DNA from: Polyporus tsugae
Lineage: Eukaryota > Basidiomycota > Agaricomycetes > Polyporales > Polyporaceae
Direction of reading: 5' to 3'
Assembly (NCBI GenBank): GCA_024305745.1
Contig: JAHRBS010000007.1
Coordinates: 3,534,001 to 3,598,000, forward strand
Length of the DNA stretch: 64,000 nt
Position numbers and translations under genes: made by a program. The notes under the pieces were generated by a model, which searched no databases, was not told the origin of the DNA, and was given only the letters and a program-made list of their open reading frames with translations. Below, in pieces: positions 1-12,353 of the stretch. The first letter of the stretch is position 1; each line of letters begins with the position of its first letter.

Positions 1-729
1 TGCGCGAGCTCACTCTCGTCGACGGCGCTCCGGAGTTCCTTCGGATTGCGGAGGTGCCCCAGGGACGCGTGCCGTTGTTCCCGATGCTCGAACGCCTGCA
101 CACCATGGAGTGTTTCTACGCACGGGCGGTCGACCTCCGCCAGTGGGCGCCCCACGCCCCCGCACTCACCCACGTCCGGATCTCCGGGCTGCACTTCAGG
201 GACAGTCCGACTGTGTCTTCGATCAAAGATGTCTCCGGTACGTCATATATCCAAAAGTCATGCCTGCACCCTTCAGACTCAATGAGCGGATGCTCGCCGA
301 CATGCAGGCGCGCTTGCAGAGGAAGACTCAGAGTCGCCGTTCTTCCCCTATCTTCGGCATGTCCTTGTCCAGCCGACGTCCGCGAAGCGACACAGCGAGT
401 TCATGCAGTTAGGCCAGCGACGGCTACGCGTGTTCCTGCAAGCCGCAGCAGAGAAGACAAGGCGCGGCGTCGCGTTCGACGTACTTCCGGCGCATGACCC
501 GTTATACGGCACCGTCGCGAACAACAGCGTCGAGGACGAGGGCGAGGGCGAGGGCGAGGCTGGGGCTGAAGATGGCGAAGTGCGGGCAGCGCTGACCCAC
601 TGTCTTCAAAATGAATATCGGGGCTGGATGGAGACGGGGCCGCAGCGGTGTATCCGCCTCGCGAAACGGGAGTGGAAGGAGAGGATTGAAGGCGGGGTTG
701 GGTGTTGGGCGAAGGAGTATATATTCTAA
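1..729 (+). CDS. F-box/LRR-like protein, 3' part only
   Basis: This is the C-terminal part of a protein whose start lies outside the window. Two exons are seen: 1-237 (reading frame starting at base 3) and 308-729. The 70-bp intron between them has a GT donor at 238 and a CAG acceptor ending at 307; it splits a glycine codon and the phases match. Exon 1 reads like the leucine-rich part of basidiomycete F-box proteins (regularly spaced Leu, 'LRQWAPHAPALTHVRISGL'). Exon 2 has an acidic Glu/Gly run encoded by a GAGGGC repeat (about 535-560) and ends in a Trp-rich tail. In this family the LRR part would select substrates for an SCF ubiquitin ligase. The F-box itself cannot be seen here, so the family call rests on resemblance to the style of the next gene and is moderate. 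Confidence 0.7.
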
Positions 730-2052
730 CATGGCCTCCGAATATCTAAGATGAGCGGTGCGTGGATCGATCTGAATCTACATATGTACTCATCCCCTCC
801 GTGGAGTACACATGAGTTGACCAACCTTATCTGTTTAGCCAGTGCAATGCTAAATCAGGCGATTCTAGAATCAAGACCGTCGTGACGTACGCCTGCAACG
901 GAGGTCTTAACAAGCATATAAAGCTCTACAATGGTTCGAAAAGCTGGAATATAGGTTTGTCGGTCGCTCTTGTTGAGGTTTTAGTCGGCCTCGCCCTGAG
1001 ATACTTGCCTGAGGCGCCGTCACCGCGTTCTTTCTGTAGGACATAATTTGCAGTTCTTTGCTTCACGCCTCGTTTGAAACAGGTTTTCAAAGCTTCCCTG
1101 GCCAGTGAGTCTACCTCGTTCCCCTCGCGATTTCTCTTCGTCCTCGGGGGCTTCGCCTCCGTTCCCCGCTGCCGACGACGGCCCAGTGCACCGGGGAATA
1201 CCACGGGCTCGGCGTTGAGCACGCCGCCTGGCATAAGATGACCAACCAACCCGCCTGCCCGCGAACCAAGCCTTCTCGAGCTGGGTTCCGTGCGGGACGA
1301 CGGGTCTGTCGGTTACACCCACAACGGTTTCTGAAACAATAGGAATGGAGAGTGCCAGGACATGTGCTCTACGTTAAACAAGGTTTTGTCATTTGTTTCA
1401 GAGGGCGTCTTGCTCGTTCACTCCACTGTACGCTATGGTCGAGGCGGTGGAGCCGCGTTGCGACCGCGGGTACGACTTGACAACCTGCAGCTTTTGTTTA
1501 AGTCGCTTGTGTCGGGCGTGTCGCAAGGGGTTCAACTGTGCGCCGACGAGCAATGCCCCTCCGTCTCGTGACGGCCATTGGGTTTGGCAGACCAAGCTGG
1601 CCGCTTTTGTGGATCGCTTCGTGTCGGGCGGCATCGAATGTTCAGGCCTCAATGCCGCCGTCACGCTTGATGTGATCTGAGGAGACCGTTGGGCCAACCG
1701 TGGTCTATGTCACACCTTGACCGAGTTATACCCAAAATGGAATGACGAAGACCCGTGCCTCTTTTCCCGAGCCCTTTGACTTCGCTTGAACCCTTTGTCC
1801 CCCGTGTCATAGCCTTAGCGTCTTCGTGGTTCTCCAGTAAATTCAATCGCCGGTATTCGTCCGCTTTTGAAGTGGCTCTCCCCCACTCAAAGCAATCCCA
1901 GATAGCTGCATGTTAGCCATCATGATCCCAAAGCACAGCGGACCTTGGGGACCCCGACGCTTTGTGGCAGTCAGCGGGGTTCTTAAGTACTGAAGTTCGC
2001 GTGCCAGACGGTGCATCGCTATCCTCTCATTCACCCAATTCTCCTGCTAGCC
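730..2052. other. intergenic, 1.3 kb
   Basis: No gene is supported here. The only curiosity is an 81-codon plus-strand frame from the ATG at 1435 to 1680 with a dense cysteine patch (C-x2-C-x4-C-x2-C-x5-C). It has no flanking splice signals that extend it, and I do not call it. The stretch probably contains the 3' end of the upstream gene and the promoter of the gene at 2053. Confidence 0.5.
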
Positions 2053-3469
2053 ATGCAGCTAACGGTACGTCTCATGTCTCCTCGACTCGTCAGCTCACGC
2101 CTTGACTTGAGACGCAACGCAGACCCAACAGTCGGCCATTCCTATCGGAGCTACTTCCCTTGTCTCTGTTGACAGCAGGCAGATGCGCATGGCATGGGAG
2201 GACGTTTGGTCGCATGTCTCTACGATCCAGAAGCTAGAATGGTCGACTACAGCAGCCGAGTTCAACGCAGTGCATGCGAGCCTCCAACATTCGACATGGC
2301 ACCAACTCAGGACGCTAAAGATCACCGTTCAACCAAGCGACCTGACTCAACCACTTTCCCTGGATACCCGTCGTTTCCCGGCACTCATAAATTTACGCCT
2401 CGTCGGAGTTCCCATCGTGCTAACTAGCTCCTTCCCTCGACTATATACCCTGTCTTTGGCTCACTACCCACCCGTCCGCTATGTCCCCTCTTTCGGTGAA
2501 TTCGCGACCTGGCTCAACACAGTGGCGTCCGAGTCGTTGGTGGTCCTCCGTCTCAGCAACTACTTGCCCATGCCCATTGAATTCCAAGCGCCAACCTCGA
2601 TCGTACCACGGATCCACGTCCCGCACGTCAAGGAGTTGCACTTGCAGGATGTACCCCACAAGGCTACTGGGTTCCTATTCCACCTCTCCCACATGCCCGA
2701 GGCGACCCACATCCTGCACGTCTACCACGATGCGATCCCAGACAACGTCGACCCCTTCGCCACCATCCTCCCTCCGCACGCCTTCCTGAGCGGCCTCGAT
2801 GGCTTCAACGCCGCCAGCGTCATTATCGACGGTGCCTACACTGTCGGCGTATGCTTCGCGGCCCAGCCTTCCAAGCGCATGCTCAAGCTCCAAGTCGTGG
2901 GCCTGGGCAACAAGCTGGACGGTCCAAACGGCGAGGTGTACCTCGCCCGTCTGCTGGCCCACTCCAACGCCGCCTGTCGGCGGCTCGTGTCGCTCCCGGT
3001 CAAGCACCTGGACTGCATCAGCAAGAGCTTCGACGCCCTCCGCCTCGACGGCATCCCCGAACGCACCTGGATGATGGTGTTCGCCGCGTTCCCCGGGCTG
3101 GAGGAGTTGAGCATCACCGACATGCAGACCGGGGCCACGGCGAGCAAGATCCTTGGTGTCCTGACCCCGGCGGCGGACCCGGCGACTGGGGGGGCTAACC
3201 CGGTGAATGGGGGGAGGATGGTCGCTCCGTCTCTGCGCAAGCTGATGCTCTACACCAACGCGTGGCCGCATGAGGGCATGGTTGTAAAGACGGCTCCTTG
3301 CGCGGCGAGTCGGGCACGCGGGGGCGCCATGCTTGAAGAGGTGCATCTGGCTTCTGACGTCAAGCCCGAGTGCCATCCGAGTCGGGCACCGGCAGCCTAC
3401 GCGCCCCTGGGCCAGTGGGTGAAGGATGCGAAGGTCTTCGTCGTCGTCGTCGTCGTCAAACAGTCGTGA
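2053..3469 (+). CDS. F-box/LRR-like protein lacking a visible F-box
   Basis: The coding frame is long and uninterrupted from 2123 to the TGA at 3467-3469. Leucine-rich segments run through it (for example 'HQLRTLKITV', 'PHVKELHLQDVP', 'FPGLEELSITDM'), as in the C-terminal parts of basidiomycete F-box proteins. The start is my choice: ATG at 2053, a 12-nt exon to 2064, a 58-bp intron with a GTACGT donor and a CAG acceptor (2120-2122), then the frame stays open (453 codons in all). If translation begins at the in-frame ATG at 2183 the protein is 428 residues. Neither version has an F-box at its N-terminus, so the gene may be truncated or have further upstream exons. The C-terminus carries a run of six valines encoded by a GTC repeat at 3438-3458, which looks like microsatellite growth into the coding end. 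Confidence 0.72.
3438..3458 (+). repeat. GTC trinucleotide repeat inside coding sequence
   Basis: Seven near-perfect GTC/CGT units lie at the end of the LRR-like gene and encode a valine run just before the stop codon. Confidence 0.85.
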
Positions 3470-4973
3470 CTCGGCTAGCTGTTCAACGCCGGGACAAGGC
3501 GTGTTCTGTTTTCTTTAGTAGTGTTGTAGCAGTGTAGGATTGCCGGAAGTGACCTGGATACTCTGATGCCATCCGTGGAAGGATCTCAGTATAGATATCG
3601 GTATGTTTCTATGTATGTTGATATGTTCTCATGGATTTTTATATGTTCGATTGAACCGACCTTGTGCACGAGTGACTGCAAGCCGCTGTGCCATTAAGAG
3701 ATAGATTTGAACAGATAGTCAGAGCAGACCCTGATATATGATACATCATGATGTGAGTTCCATCTACGTAACCATGAAACAAGTGGCAAAATTTGAACCG
3801 ACCGTGCAGGACGGATATTCCACATCGATCTCGTGTTATATACGGTCGTTCCTCCCCCTCCTCTGTAGCCCGTAAGTAAATCCGTCCTGTCTCCGTCAAC
3901 GTCACGTCTCGCCATGTAGGTTCGTATCAAATTACCCCTCGCGAGTGAACGTGTGTAAAATCAACTGAACGCCTTGATTCGGATCGCCGCTCAATCCAAA
4001 CTGGCAGTCGGTTCAACATTCCGTCATTGCGTGAAATATTGACGCGTTTACGCGCCCTCCCCCGAAGAGCCCGGGCACTGGTGGTATCCGCAAACGGCCG
4101 CGGACCTGCTTCCGGGTCGCTTGAGCTTCCTCAAACGCGTGCGGTGCGCGGTATCGGGGAACTTGGGCATGCCGCATTCGCGCGTCCGGAGAGGATAAGG
4201 AAAGATTGACAGTACTAAGCAGTGAGAGTGGTAGCTACGCGCCGTCACCGGTTTACCCGGCGTGTCCGCGTCATTGTCGGGCGGAGAACTTACGAAGCTA
4301 ACCGTGGCTCGGACTCGGAGTGGCGTCGGTGAACGTCTCCGCGTCCCCGCGCAGGCCAGCGTCCCCGGTGATAGATTTGGCGTGATCTACGTCTTGAGAC
4401 CCTTTCAATGCATCGGCATGCCGGAGGACTACTACTTAGGCATGATTGCTGACGCCAACTTCCGCACGACGCCGCTGGAGGAGTCGCAGAAAATCCAAAA
4501 GATGGACATTTCATCTGCAAAGATCAGTGATGGCAGGAGGCAGGTAGTGGCGCACCGGCTTCTCCTGATCGTCGCCGACAGGAGATGCGCCCAGCCTCGC
4601 AATTCGCCATGATCCTCCCACACACGACGCCCACTGCAGTACGAACTGATAGGTTTGTCAAACCAACCCCTTGCATTGCCTTTTGTACCAGCGGCACATC
4701 ATTGACAGTAGGCTACCTATGAAAAAACGTCCACGCCCCGCGCGTCGCGCGGGGCCAAAGCTAACTAGAGCTAGTAGAGTAAACAATGCGCTGCGTTGCC
4801 CGTACGAGTGAGTAATCGTGAAGTGTCCTGTTTCCTGAACCCACAACGATCGATATGCCAAGTCCGCCAATAAGAATAAACCCCTCCCCATCCGCCCGGC
4901 TCGGCCAACCCTGCTCGTGTGCGGCGCACGCCCGGCTTACGCGGGCGCGGCTAGGCTAAGCTAAGCGCGGAGC
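3470..4973. other. intergenic, 1.5 kb
   Basis: No gene recognised. Frames on both strands are short and do not link by plausible introns. A 116-codon plus-strand frame at 4262-4612 has no recognisable motif. Confidence 0.5.
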
Positions 4974-5779
4974 TTAGAGAAGGAGGCCGAAGGAGAGACC
5001 GACGAGCGACAGGAGCGTCGCGCTGGAGACGGCGATGGAGGCGGCGCCGCCTGCCTGGCCGGTCGCGGAGACTGACGGGGTGGCGGCGGCGGCGCCGGTA
5101 CCAACAGCGGAACCACTGGAACCCGCGACGGCGCCCGTGGTCGCGGCGGAGCCAGAGGTACCAGAGGCACTAGTGCCGGTCGTGCTGTTGGCGGCGGCGG
5201 CGGAGCCATCCACGGAGAGGGACGCAGCAGCGGCGGTCTTGAACGCGTCGATGGTCTTCGCGGCGGTGGGGTTGATAGCCAAGACCATGCCTGCCTGGCA
5301 GTGCCTGTCAAAGCAGAACGCAAGGGACTGCGGTCAGCAAGGGGTCGGCGTGCTGCGGGTAGGGGGGATTGACGTACTTGGCTTGACGGCAGAAGAACCA
5401 GAGGGGAGCGGAGGCGTTGTTGATCGTGATCTGCCACACAGGGAACTCGGTCGCCGTGGTGTTGACGAATTGGAAACCAGAGTCGACACCAGTGACCGCG
5501 CCGGTGGCGTCCGTAATATTGGAACAAGGCGCGGCGAAGGTGGACTGGGTGACGGTGTGGTTCTTGTCCAAAAACTGGAACTGGACGATATCACCGTTGG
5601 CGACACCCGTGAGGCTGGAAACAAGTCGTGAGGAGGCTATCTCGACTAAGAGAGAGGTCGACATACGAGTTGGGGGTGTAGCTCAGGGAAGCGTTCCCGC
5701 CGACCTTGACGACATGAGTGGTTTGGGCGACGGCGACACCGACGGACAGGAGAGCAGCAGCGACAGCGGAGAAACGCAT
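4974..5779 (-). CDS. secreted cupredoxin-like, Ser/Ala-rich GPI-type surface protein
   Basis: Three exons, 5667-5779, 5378-5614 and 4974-5304, give 226 residues; both introns have GT and CAG ends and matching phases. Residues 1-18 form a signal peptide. Residues 21-135 form one cupredoxin fold of the fungal 'extracellular serine-rich protein' type. A complete type-1 copper site is visible: His57 in 'KNHTVTQS', then Cys113-x4-His118-x4-Met123. Cys68 and Cys119 could form the usual disulfide. From about residue 145 the protein is a Ser/Thr/Gly/Ala linker, suited to O-glycosylation, and it ends in a hydrophobic tail 'LLSLVGLSFGLLL' with no charged residues after it, as in GPI-anchored proteins. 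It should sit on the plasma membrane or wall and bind copper or serve in redox chemistry. The substrate is unknown. Confidence 0.9.
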
Positions 5780-7918
5780 CTTGAACGTGATGGCGGAGCG
5801 AGCGGTGCAACGAGCGGATAAGAGTTCAAGCGAAGTTAGCGAAGACGAAGTAACCGACTCGAGACTGTTTTCGCCATTGTCAGCGATTGGATTGGATGGA
5901 CAGAGAAGAAGAAAGCGACATACCCTGCTCGTGGTGCGCTGGCAGCAAAGAGGACTAGCTCGACAAGAAGGAAGGAGGGATGGGGGCACCGAAGGTCGAG
6001 CGGGCTTATAACCCGGGGCCAGCTGAGAGCGTCGTCGTGGAAACGGGGCTTCGAATTCCGTTTCCTCCATAATCCATTACCCGCTCTCCCACCGCACCAA
6101 TCACGCCAGGCGGTCCAAGGCAATCCCTCTTGGTCTTTCTCCGACGCCTGCCATTTCTATCCACTGATGGCGACATAGCCAATGTCACAGGCACCCGCTG
6201 TGCGCTCTCAGCTCCATCTTTGATCACCTACTTACAGCCATTCATTTCAATATTCATCTCCCGGGTCTCTCCTACTCGACTTGTTGACCCCACCCCGCCT
6301 TCACAGGCCCTCTCGGCGCGGCGCCATTGGTAGGCGACGACAAAGAAAGCCCCTTCGATAACCTTAGCGTTGCGATAGCCGATAGCCGTGGTATTCGACG
6401 CAGAAATCCCTCTCCAGCCCTCTCCTCTCCAAGACAACCAGTCACGAGGACAGAGAGTCGAGTGATTGTGCTCACTTCTTCATCTTCTTCAGCATCGTCT
6501 CTCCCACAGAAGCTAGCCTTTGTGTTTACATAAGGTGTCCCCCATGCAGAAAGGATCGGTTTCAGGGGGGAAAAACATGCTATTAAGTTCGAGGGGATTG
6601 ATCGACGATCTTGAAAATCGGTCCAGCCCCAGGTACCAAGCACAAAGGCAACAAGATCGACCTCGACCTCCCGCCCAAGTTGAAGAAACTTGAAGTCGAG
6701 CTTACGCGGAAGATAATCACAACCCAACGAAGGACGGTACTCATATTGTCATCGATATCATCCATAGATGTGCCAATAACGTGAGCTCGTTCCACTACAA
6801 AGTTTTGAGCCTGTGCAATTTCATGACCTCCATTTAGCAATGTGTTTCATGTTGTGGGAGACAACGGACACGGAACAAAACTGTGCTATGGGGAGTGACA
6901 ATCGTCTGCGCGGAGTCCAGAGTTCGCAGCGAGCCTATCACGCACATTCCGGTGCTCTACTTAAGCCTTAAAAGCTTAACGCCTTCCGCTGGGAGAGCTT
7001 GCGCGGCCAGGCTGTACATGCCACGACTGCCCCATGTCTGCTCATCCAGAGTAATAGGTAATAAACGCATCAAAGTCGACGCCGTCCTCGACGCCCACGA
7101 CCAGTGCACCATCACCCGACCGTGCCGTGGGCAGGCTCACGGCACCCTGTTCATTTCCGAAGCGTTCAGCACGTCGGGAAAATAATGGAACCCGTCAATC
7201 GCCCAATGGACAAGTCCTCTGACCCCAAGTAAACATATTGGATTGTTCGGCTCCCGGCCCGCGATCGTTCAAGATGGTGATCAAGGCTGCCCGCCCCAGC
7301 TGACATTGCGATTTCGAACACCAGTGCCAAAAGCACAGCCTCTTTTGCACAACCAACTTCGCGTGTGCAAGTGCTCAAAGGTGCTTGTCTCGTACTCACC
7401 AGTACTTGTTAGTTGCAAATGATCATGAAGGGCAGCGTACGAACCAGAAGGCTGCATCTCCCCTTGTTACCAAACTCTCTCCACCCAGGAGATTGCACGC
7501 TCGCCCTCGACGCGCTCACTGCGACAGCGCTACTGTACAACGGCATCAGGCTTCGAGTTCAAATGGTTACACACCTTATCTCATCGTCAACCGCTTCTTC
7601 TATGTCGTGCGTCTATTCCTGGGAACCCCGCGAATAACAGTTCACGACGAAGTCGTGAGAGCGCAATGGTCAAGAGAGGCCGTTCCGAGGGTCACCAGCC
7701 TGCCCGCAGGCGTACGACGACGACTAGCCTTCTCGCGGCCATGGTAATACCCCACCACCGAGAGCGGCAAATCCCTGGTATTACGACCAGTCGATTACTA
7801 TGATAACGCATGCTGCGGTCAGTCGCGAAACAACGCCCGTCCGCGTCCACCTTCACCATTCTCCACCCACGGGGGAACGCGGGGAACGCGCCCAACAAAA
7901 AGGCCCGAGATGACGCGG
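5780..7918. other. intergenic, 2.1 kb
   Basis: Nothing recognised. The 5780-6100 part is the promoter side of the cupredoxin-like gene. A 151-codon minus-strand frame (6272-6727) and several shorter ones have no motifs and no convincing exon partners. Confidence 0.5.
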
Positions 7919-10900
7919 CTATTTTGAGCTGAGGAGGTCGAAGAACGCTTCCTGCGGGAGGTCGATGCGCCCGACCTTCTTCATCTTGCGCTTCGACTCC
8001 TTCTGGTTCTGGAGGTGCTTCAGCTTGCGCTCGTAATGGCCTGAACTCCCCGCGTTTCAGTACAGACGTCTCTCGGCCGAGAGGAAGGGAGGGTGGGATC
8101 TCACCGCCATAGAGACCGGCCGTGACGTCCGCGCGCAGCGCCGAGAGCGTCCTGCGGGCAATGATCGTGTTCCCAACAGCAGCCTGGATGGGAACCTCGA
8201 ACAGCTGTCGCGGGATGATCTTGACTGCAGAGACGGGGTCAGATGGAGATGGTCGACATAGATATGGTTATAGAGCCCGAGAGCGGCGAGGAAAGGCAAC
8301 GAATGATACGCACACAGCTTCTCCACCCAATAGCGGCCGGTCTCCTCGACCGCCTTCGCGTGAATGATCAACGCGAGGGCGTCGACGGGCCTGTGGTTGA
8401 GCAAGAAGGTCATCTATAGCCAAGGTTCGGTCGGAACGGATGGAGATCAGCACGTTATCCAACCGCCCGTTTACCAGAAGCGGACCGGCTAAGGCCCAAC
8501 GCACCTTGCGCAGATCGCTCTTCTCGTACCCCGCATCCTCATAACTATATTGTCGAAGCAAGGAACAGGACCGGTGAGACCCAGGTCAGCAAGCGACGTC
8601 ATACACACCCGAGCGCGACGCCGCGGGAGGACACAAACGGAAAACAGAGACCGGAGCTTCAGACAGACAGCCAGCCAGCCAGACAGATGGACAGACTCAC
8701 TCGAAGCTGGCAAAGCCCGAGCTGCGGCTCTTGAGCTTGTCGAAGAAGCCCGTCACGATCTCGGCCAGGGGCAGCGTCGCGCGCATGAGCACCCGGTCCG
8801 CCATCGCGGTTGCAGCCGAATCTTCCCCCGCGGGGGCAGCGGTCGCCTGTCCCGGGGCGTCCAATGGCTGCCAGTCGAGGTCCGTCCCACGATGCTCGTA
8901 GCACAGGTCCATCATCGCACTGAAGTACTCTGTTCGACGCGCGACGAGCCCGAGCGCACGTGAAGAAGAATGCGGATGTGAAGAGCGGTACGTTGACGTC
9001 GACGAGAAGCGTCGTCCGGTGGACGTGCATCGTGGCGCATGACGGGCGGAGACGCGGCGGAATGATGAGCAGTCCGGAGGCGCAATGGGCGGCAGGGCAA
9101 GAGGGGTGAAGTAAGCAATGTGTCATCGAGGACGAGGAGCGAACGACGCGAACGACGCACTCTCGGGCACGATGATCGCGGCCTTCACGATCGGCTCGAG
9201 GACGGCCCGAACGCGGCCGCCGCTCGCAAGCTCAAGGGGGTCCGGGAAGTCGGTGGGATTGCTCACGAGAGACGTGCTCCCGTCCCTGTGAACGACTGGC
9301 GTGGCGGGGATGCCAGAAGCGCGGGTTCCCAACGCCGTGCTATGTTCAGCACAAGCATGCCCTAACGCAGCGGAGACCGGAGGGAGAACACGCACCCTGG
9401 TAGGGCACGGTCGGCGCCGTGATGATTACGCTCGCGTCGTGTTCGTCCTCGAGGCGTTGGCGGAAGACGTCCATGTGTAAGGTCCCGAGGAACCCCAGGC
9501 GGCAGCCCTGCCCGAGCGCGGACGAGGTTTCGCGGGTGACTTCGACGCTGCGGTCCGTGAGGCACAGCTGGGAACGGAGATTGGGCTGGCGTTAATGCCG
9601 GAATGAAGACGTGTGAGATGGAAGTCTGCGAACGCACTCTCTTTATGGACTCCTCGAGCTTCAGGAAGTCGCTACTCTCGACTGGGTAAATGCCTGCGTA
9701 AACCTTTAAGCAAAGTTAGCCCGTCGTGGCGCTGTAGATTAATATTACATCCTGGCAATGGAATCACCAACCATCGCTTTAGCTGGCTTGAAGCCGGGCA
9801 TGGGCTCCACTGGCTGGCCCACGCGGTAGAAGGTATCGCCGATATGGGCTAGCGGAGGTACGCGTGTCAGAAACGAACAGGAATACGTCACGTTATTCTT
9901 AACCTTCCGCGGACTCTTTCATACTGCACGCGACGAAACCGACCTGACCCGGTCGCAGGCAGTCGGTGGGCAACTCCTCGGGGTGCATGATGCCGAGCTC
10001 CGTCACCTCGTACTTTTTCCGAGTATAACATGAGGCAATCTTGTCCCCTAATCGGACCATTAGTTAACGGCAATTCCTTGGACGATTTGGAAGTCCCCTC
10101 ACCTTTCCGGAGCACGCCGCCCTGGATGCTCATTAAGGAAATGACGCCTCGATAACGATCGTACCTGCAAGTGTGCAACATGCAGTAAGACGTAACATTG
10201 GGACCGGGGGGTACTCACGATGAGTCGAAAAGGAAGCCTTTCAGAGGCACGGACGGGTCGCCGACGGGAGGCGGAATTCGATCGATTATAGCTTGCAACA
10301 CGTTCTCGACCCCCTTCCCGGACTTCGCGGATATTTGGATGACGTCGGCGGGATCGATCCCAAACGTAGATTGAATTTGCAGTGCTACAATCTCCGGCTG
10401 GGCTGCGGGCAGATCAATCTACTCACAGTCATTGAGCTTGCAGTACGCGAGGCCAGTGAACATGACGCAAATACCTTGTTCAGCACGGGGATGATTGTCA
10501 AACCCTTCTCGCGTGCAACGTGGAAGACGGATATGGATTGGGCTTGGACGCCCTGTGACGCGTCGACGAGAAGCAATGCTCCTTGGCATGCAGCCAGGGA
10601 GCGAGCCACCTCCCACGAGAAGTCGACGTGGCCCTATTTTTGTCTGTGAGGTAGATACCATGTGTGAGACGGGTATGTGCGAACCGGAGTGTCGATTAGA
10701 TTGAGGAGGTAATTCGTCCCGCCCTTCTCATGGAACATGCTAAAGGACAGTGAGTATCCTAATGGCGAAGAGAGTATGGGAGAGCTACCTCGCAGTCTGC
10801 GCTTTGACTTCGGGAACATGATTCACCGTCGGTAGATATTTCACGAGGATGACGCGTTAGCTTACCAGTGATGCCACGTTCGCGCTCGACCTTGAGCTTG

Positions 10901-11422
10901 TCCAAGACCTGCTGGTTCAGACCCTTCTCTTTCTTAGTTATCGTGCCGGTTAACTGCAGCAAGGTTTAAATTTGTGCGGTTGCAGGCATAATACAGAACT
11001 ATACTTCTAGTAGCCTGGTGCCAGTGTCAATACTTCCAGACTATACGCTCCGCAGGTTTATCCAACGTACCGATCCGCCAGAGTCGACTTCCCGTGGTCT
11101 TGCATCACATGAACTCAGAATAGGAAATAATCACAAAAAGCGCACGAACAGCTCACCAATGTGGGCGATGATGGAGAAATTCCTACAAAGCGCATGAACA
11201 TCGTTCCCGTGAAAGTCATCGCGTCCTCCCGCACCTGATGACCTCGCATGGGAAGTCCTCCATCCTGACAGGAGTCTTAGCAGTCGGGGCCCTTGCGACT
11301 GCGTAGCAAACCACAGTGGTTGCAAAAGTCCTCCGCGTGTGTTGGACCAGACATGGTTGGCCGATGCATTTCTGGTGGCGGTCGAATACCTTCAAGCAGG
11401 CTTGCCGCCAACCCTGCAGCAT
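7919..11422 (-). CDS. GUF1: mitochondrial translation GTPase GUF1 (LepA/EF4 family)
   Basis: GUF1 is the mitochondrial form of bacterial LepA/EF4, a ribosome-bound GTPase that helps back-translocation or elongation fidelity. The N-terminus (ATG at 11422) is rich in Arg and Ala with few acids, like a matrix targeting peptide. It leads into 'RNFSIIAHI' and '[10 protein letters not shown]' (P-loop region), 'RGITVKAQTA' (switch I, G2) and 'LLNLIDTP' (G3; the usual DTPGH continues with '[13 protein letters not shown]'), then the 'NK' of 'IIPVLNK' (G4). Further exons match EF4 domains II to V, including '[18 protein letters not shown]'. The C-terminus, '[17 protein letters not shown]' before the TAG at 7919-7921, is the typical EF4 tail. 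The gene is cut into many very small exons: 11157-11182 (26 nt), 11071-11098 (28 nt) and 11005-11014 (10 nt, encoding only the end of LADRLLE). It diverges from the cwf18 gene. Confidence 0.95.
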
Positions 11423-11692
11423 GAGTCGGCAAGAACTTCACGGAAACCAACCAGGCGTCCAACAGCAAAGCGAACAGAGCAATGAAACAGCCCAAGCACA
11501 ACGAGAAAGCAGACGACGAGTGCGAGGTGGTGGACGCGGTCGATGTCGCCGAATCTAAAAATGGTAATGGACGAACCTACACTCTGCTGACTCAGCAACG
11601 CGACAGACGCGAAGGCGGGTGTGGCGCCAAGATGCGCTCTTTGGTGCTCACACCCATCTCCCTATCCCCGACCCCCTCGTCTGTCACCCATA
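11423..11692. promoter_or_regulatory. shared divergent promoter of GUF1 and cwf18
   Basis: Only 270 bp separate the start codons of GUF1 (-) and the splicing factor gene (+), so both promoters must share this stretch. No TATA box or clear operator was identified. Confidence 0.6.
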
Positions 11693-12353
11693 ATGTCTCT
11701 CGCGGACGCATCTGAGGCGCGGAAGGCCCGTCTGCTTGCGCTGCGCAAGCGCAGGGCGGGAGAAAGCGAAGATGCAGCGGGGTACGTCCTGGTTCACATT
11801 CATACGGCACTTCTAGAGCTAACATGACTCTCGGGACAGTGACGGTGATGAACCCGTCATCAAACACCGTTCATTTGACCCCACGACGCGGACTCTGAAG
11901 AAACGGACGAATGATGAGGACGTCGAGATGGAGGATACCGTCGAACAACGTGTGGACGGCCTGGCCGAGAAGATCATCGCAGAGGACGCAGAGAGGAGGG
12001 CCCAGGACTTGGTGCGTGTCCCTTGATATGCGTGCGACTAGGTTTCAGATCCTTACGCACTCCGCTTCCCAGGACCTGTTTAACATCGCACCAAAACGGC
12101 CAAATTGGGACCTAAAGCGCGAGCTGGACAGAAAGCTGGCGAAGCTCGAGCGTAAAACGCAAGAGTCGATGCACACTCTTATCCGTGAGTCGCATGCCAC
12201 CTAAATCCCGTGCTCGAAGCTAACGTGATGATTGTGGCTCGGACAGGCCGACGGCTCGCGGCGCAAAAGGGGGAGTCTGACGACATCGTGGGCGCAATGA
12301 AAGCGCAGGAACGCGCAGGGGCGAACGAAGACTCGTCAGACGAGGAGGATTAG
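11693..12353 (+). CDS. cwf18: pre-mRNA splicing factor cwf18 (CCDC12 family)
   Basis: Four exons (11693-11781, 11840-12011, 12073-12184, 12247-12353) give 159 residues, and all splice phases agree. The family core is plain: 'DLFNIAPKRPNWDLKRELDRKLAKLERKTQESMHTLIR' spans exon 3. This is the conserved motif of human CCDC12 and fission yeast Cwf18, components associated with the Prp19/NTC complex of the active spliceosome. The N-terminal part is a short basic helix ('RKARLLALRKRR') and the C-terminus ends in an acidic 'EDSSDEED' tail, as usual for the family. The length matches known members (about 140-170). It acts in the nucleus. The start ATG lies at the beginning of the first basic helix, and no other in-frame ATG upstream is closer to the conserved part. 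Confidence 0.95.

Noticed and set aside
1435..1680. 81-codon cysteine-rich frame
   Set aside because: The cysteine spacing is suggestive, but there is no exon partner, no family match and no context.
2675..3376. 233-codon minus-strand frame
   Set aside because: Antisense shadow of the LRR-like gene at 2053-3469, with an Arg/His/Val-rich composition and no motif.
5035..5631. 198-codon plus-strand frame
   Set aside because: Antisense to the cupredoxin-like gene, whose copper ligands and splice phases establish the real strand.
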